Below are positions 6,511 to 7,618 of a DNA stretch of 7,618 nt, in pieces. The notes under the pieces were generated by a model. It saw only the letters and a program-made list of their open reading frames with translations, made no database searches and had not been told where the DNA came from. Position numbers and translations under genes: made by a program. Within the stretch, counting starts at the first letter, position 1, and each line of letters begins with the position of its first letter. The stretch is from assembly GCA_002842195.1 (NCBI GenBank), contig PHCL01000057.1, positions 1 through 7,618 of the forward strand. Direction: 5' to 3'. Source of the stretch: Betaproteobacteria bacterium HGW-Betaproteobacteria-20. GTDB lineage: Bacteria > Pseudomonadota > Gammaproteobacteria > Burkholderiales > Methylophilaceae.

Positions 6511-6580
6511 TGTTGCTTAATGATGCATCTCACTTATTTACAAATATTGTCAAGCAAGTTTGCGGCTATCTAGCCAAAAC

Positions 6581-6602
6581 AAAAAAGGAGGCAAAGCCTC
6601 CT
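6581..6602 (-). terminator. Rho-independent terminator of fdxA
   Basis: On the minus strand a perfect 7-bp stem AGGAGGC-TTT-GCCTCCT (6602-6586) is followed by six T residues (6586-6581, the first within the stem). It begins 21 bases after the fdxA stop and separates fdxA from ygjP. Confidence 0.92.
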
Positions 6603-6623
6603 ATTGTTATTTAACGGCTCGCA

Positions 6624-6947
6624 TTATTCAATCAGCAAATCAAGCTTACCCGGTACACCATTCATGGCTTCAGCATCTTCAAGCGCGGGTTTGCGCGATG
6701 TGATTACTGGCCAGACCTTGGCCAGGCGTGCGTTTAAGGCAATAAAGGCTTGCTGGTTTGCAGGCACGTCATCTTCTGCAAAAATAGCTTCGGCAGGGCA
6801 TTCTGCAACGCATAGTGTGCAATCTATACATTCGTCTGGATTAATGGCCAGAAAGTTAGGGCCTTCAACAAAGCAGTCTACAGGGCATACATCAACGCAA
6901 TCAGTAAATTTGCATTGAATACAGTTTTCGGTAACGACGTAAGTCAT
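6624..6947 (-). CDS. fdxA: Seven-iron ferredoxin FdxA ([3Fe-4S][4Fe-4S])
   Basis: This 107-residue soluble electron carrier matches the Azotobacter vinelandii FdI type. With a one-residue offset all cluster ligands are present: C9, C17 and C50 for the [3Fe-4S] cluster, and C21, C40, C43 and C46 for the [4Fe-4S] cluster. The two extra cysteines, C12 and C25, correspond to free C11 and C24 of FdI. The C-terminal extension (about 60-107, with [13 protein letters not shown]) is typical of this subgroup and absent from small 2[4Fe-4S] ferredoxins. ATG 6947 is preceded by AAGGAA five bases away. The gene stands alone between an AT-rich upstream region and a strong terminator, so it is probably a single-gene unit. 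Its redox partner cannot be read from the context; the nearby cysN is not evidence of a link. Confidence 0.96.
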   Translation of the reverse strand: MTYVVTENCIQCKFTDCVDVCPVDCFVEGPNFLAINPDECIDCTLCVAECPAEAIFAEDDVPANQQAFIALNARLAKVWPVITSRKPALEDAEAMNGVPGKLDLLIE

Positions 6948-7125
6948 TTTTATTCCTTAAGTGCTTAAAATTCTAAAGTGTTATTTTAATTGATTTTTGT
7001 GAGTAAATAAAATGAAACTAAGTAAATACTGATTTAAATAGATTCCTGCCACTTTTCGACTGGTTCGATAAGCGCAGCAACCAGTTCAGAGCGTAGCAGG
7101 AATGAATCGAATACTTTAGCGCCGC
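6948..7125. other. Intergenic region between cysN and fdxA
   Basis: The half next to fdxA (about 6948-7040) is very AT-rich and probably carries the fdxA promoter. A TAAAAT lies about 35 bases upstream of the ATG on the minus strand, but no convincing -35 is visible, so I do not call it. The half next to cysN contains the nested inverted repeat listed separately. No gene with a start codon is visible. Confidence 0.6.
7042..7103. repeat. Nested double inverted repeat downstream of cysN
   Basis: Outer arms ATTCCTGC (7042-7049) and GCAGGAAT (7096-7103) are perfectly complementary over 8 bp. They enclose a second perfect 7-bp pair, ACTGGTT (7059-7065) and AACCAGT (7079-7085), with a 13-base loop. 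Together they could fold into a two-tier stem of about 62 bases just after the cysN stop. There is no T-run on either side, so a simple terminator is not supported. A processing or transcript-stabilising structure, or a remnant of a mobile repeat, is possible. Confidence 0.7.
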
Positions 7126-7618
7126 TTAAACAATCATGCCTGCACCAACGGTATTGTTGGTACTTTCATCAATGATGATAAATGCACCTGTCGCACGGTT
7201 AGTCGTATAGCTATCGACCATCAGCGGTTGCGCGAGTTTGAATGTAATCCGTGCAATATCATTCATTTTTAAGTCAGCGGTGGTTTGCTCTTCAAGCGTA
7301 TTAACATCTACTTTATAAGCGATTGTGCCTACTTTGGCTTTAGATTCACGCGTAGTATGGCGAATAATGTACGTGCGGGCAGTAGACAGCGGCGTTTCTG
7401 ATAGCCAGCATACAAAGGCTTCAATTTGCTTAACAGCCGAAATTTGACTAGCGGCTTTTACTATCATGTCGCCGCGCGAAGTATCGATTTCATCTTCCAG
7501 CGAAAGTGTTACGCTTTGTTCAGTTTGTGCGTTTTTTAACAGTACATCGCCTAGCTGAATGGCTTTTACTTTTGATTGATAGCCATTTGGCAGCACCGTA
7601 ACGGCGTCCCCCACAGCT
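7126..7618 (-). CDS. cysN: Sulfate adenylyltransferase subunit 1 CysN, C-terminal part (5' end outside the window)
   Basis: CysN is the GTPase subunit that, with CysD, makes adenosine 5'-phosphosulfate from sulfate and ATP in assimilatory sulfate reduction. Only about the last 164 codons are present, and the frame is open through the right edge. The visible part is the beta-barrel domains after the GTPase core: VGDAVTVLPNG with VKAIQLGD (domain 2), VTLSLEDEIDTSRGDMIV, and a domain 3 containing YIIRHTTRESKAKV, MNDIARITFKLAQPL, DSYTTNRATGAFIIID and the normal CysN ending NNTVGAGMIV. No P-loop is visible because it lies upstream, so the product could also be a CysNC fusion partner type; the stop right after the barrel argues against a C-terminal APS kinase. 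The apparent start GTG at 7614 is internal Val, not a real start. cysD would be expected beyond the edge. Confidence 0.93.
   Translation of the reverse strand, partial: AVGDAVTVLPNGYQSKVKAIQLGDVLLKNAQTEQSVTLSLEDEIDTSRGDMIVKAASQISAVKQIEAFVCWLSETPLSTARTYIIRHTTRESKAKVGTIAYKVDVNTLEEQTTADLKMNDIARITFKLAQPLMVDSYTTNRATGAFIIIDESTNNTVGAGMIV

Noticed and set aside
7034..7165. Small minus-strand gene after cysN
   Set aside because: The frame is open for about 43 codons but has no ATG, GTG or TTG start and no ribosome-binding site, and it overlaps the end of cysN. Kept only as a possible remnant.
1..7618. CRISPR arrays, insertion sequences, tRNA genes, toxin-antitoxin or defence modules
   Set aside because: I saw no spaced repeats of CRISPR type, transposase motifs, tRNA cloverleaf or such gene pairs on either strand.

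Overview
The window looks like a chromosomal segment of a betaproteobacterium, most plausibly a methylotroph of the Methylophilaceae (Methylotenera/Methylophilus type). This is inferred from moderate GC with frequent GCGC/CGCG words, the mtaD-ubiG-HAD phosphatase order, and protein texture (UbiG, YgjP, RecR and the 7Fe ferredoxin are all close to proteobacterial forms). I could not test the taxonomy by search.

Left part (1-2888, plus strand): an open frame whose last ~278 codons are the C-terminal part of an MtaD-type TRZ/ATZ amidohydrolase, fused to ~207 unrelated N-terminal codons. It is followed, with tight overlaps, by ubiG (ubiquinone O-methyltransferase) and a HAD phosphatase of the Gph/MupP group. 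The fusion is the main anomaly. The family's N-terminal metal ligands are missing, and codon use and GC change at about position 640-647. A mis-joined assembly or a gene-breaking rearrangement is therefore more likely than a working fused enzyme.

Middle (2889-3137): a 249-base gap between convergent genes. It holds a 13-base tandem repeat and small inverted repeats but no recognised gene.

Right part (3138-7618, all minus strand, read from right to left): the end of cysN (sulfate activation), a gap with a nested inverted repeat, fdxA (7Fe ferredoxin) closed by a clear Rho-independent terminator, ygjP (HExxH metallopeptidase-like), the small SRP RNA (ffs), and the DNA-maintenance cluster dnaX-ybaB-recR. 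The SRP RNA lies directly upstream of dnaX and would be missed by protein-only annotation.

The most biologically interesting signal is in dnaX. A perfect A AAA AAG heptamer lies in the correct reading phase exactly where domain III ends, and a stop follows eight codons later in the -1 frame. This is the arrangement by which E. coli makes the short gamma clamp-loader subunit from the tau gene. I found no defence system, CRISPR array, insertion sequence or other clearly new system here.
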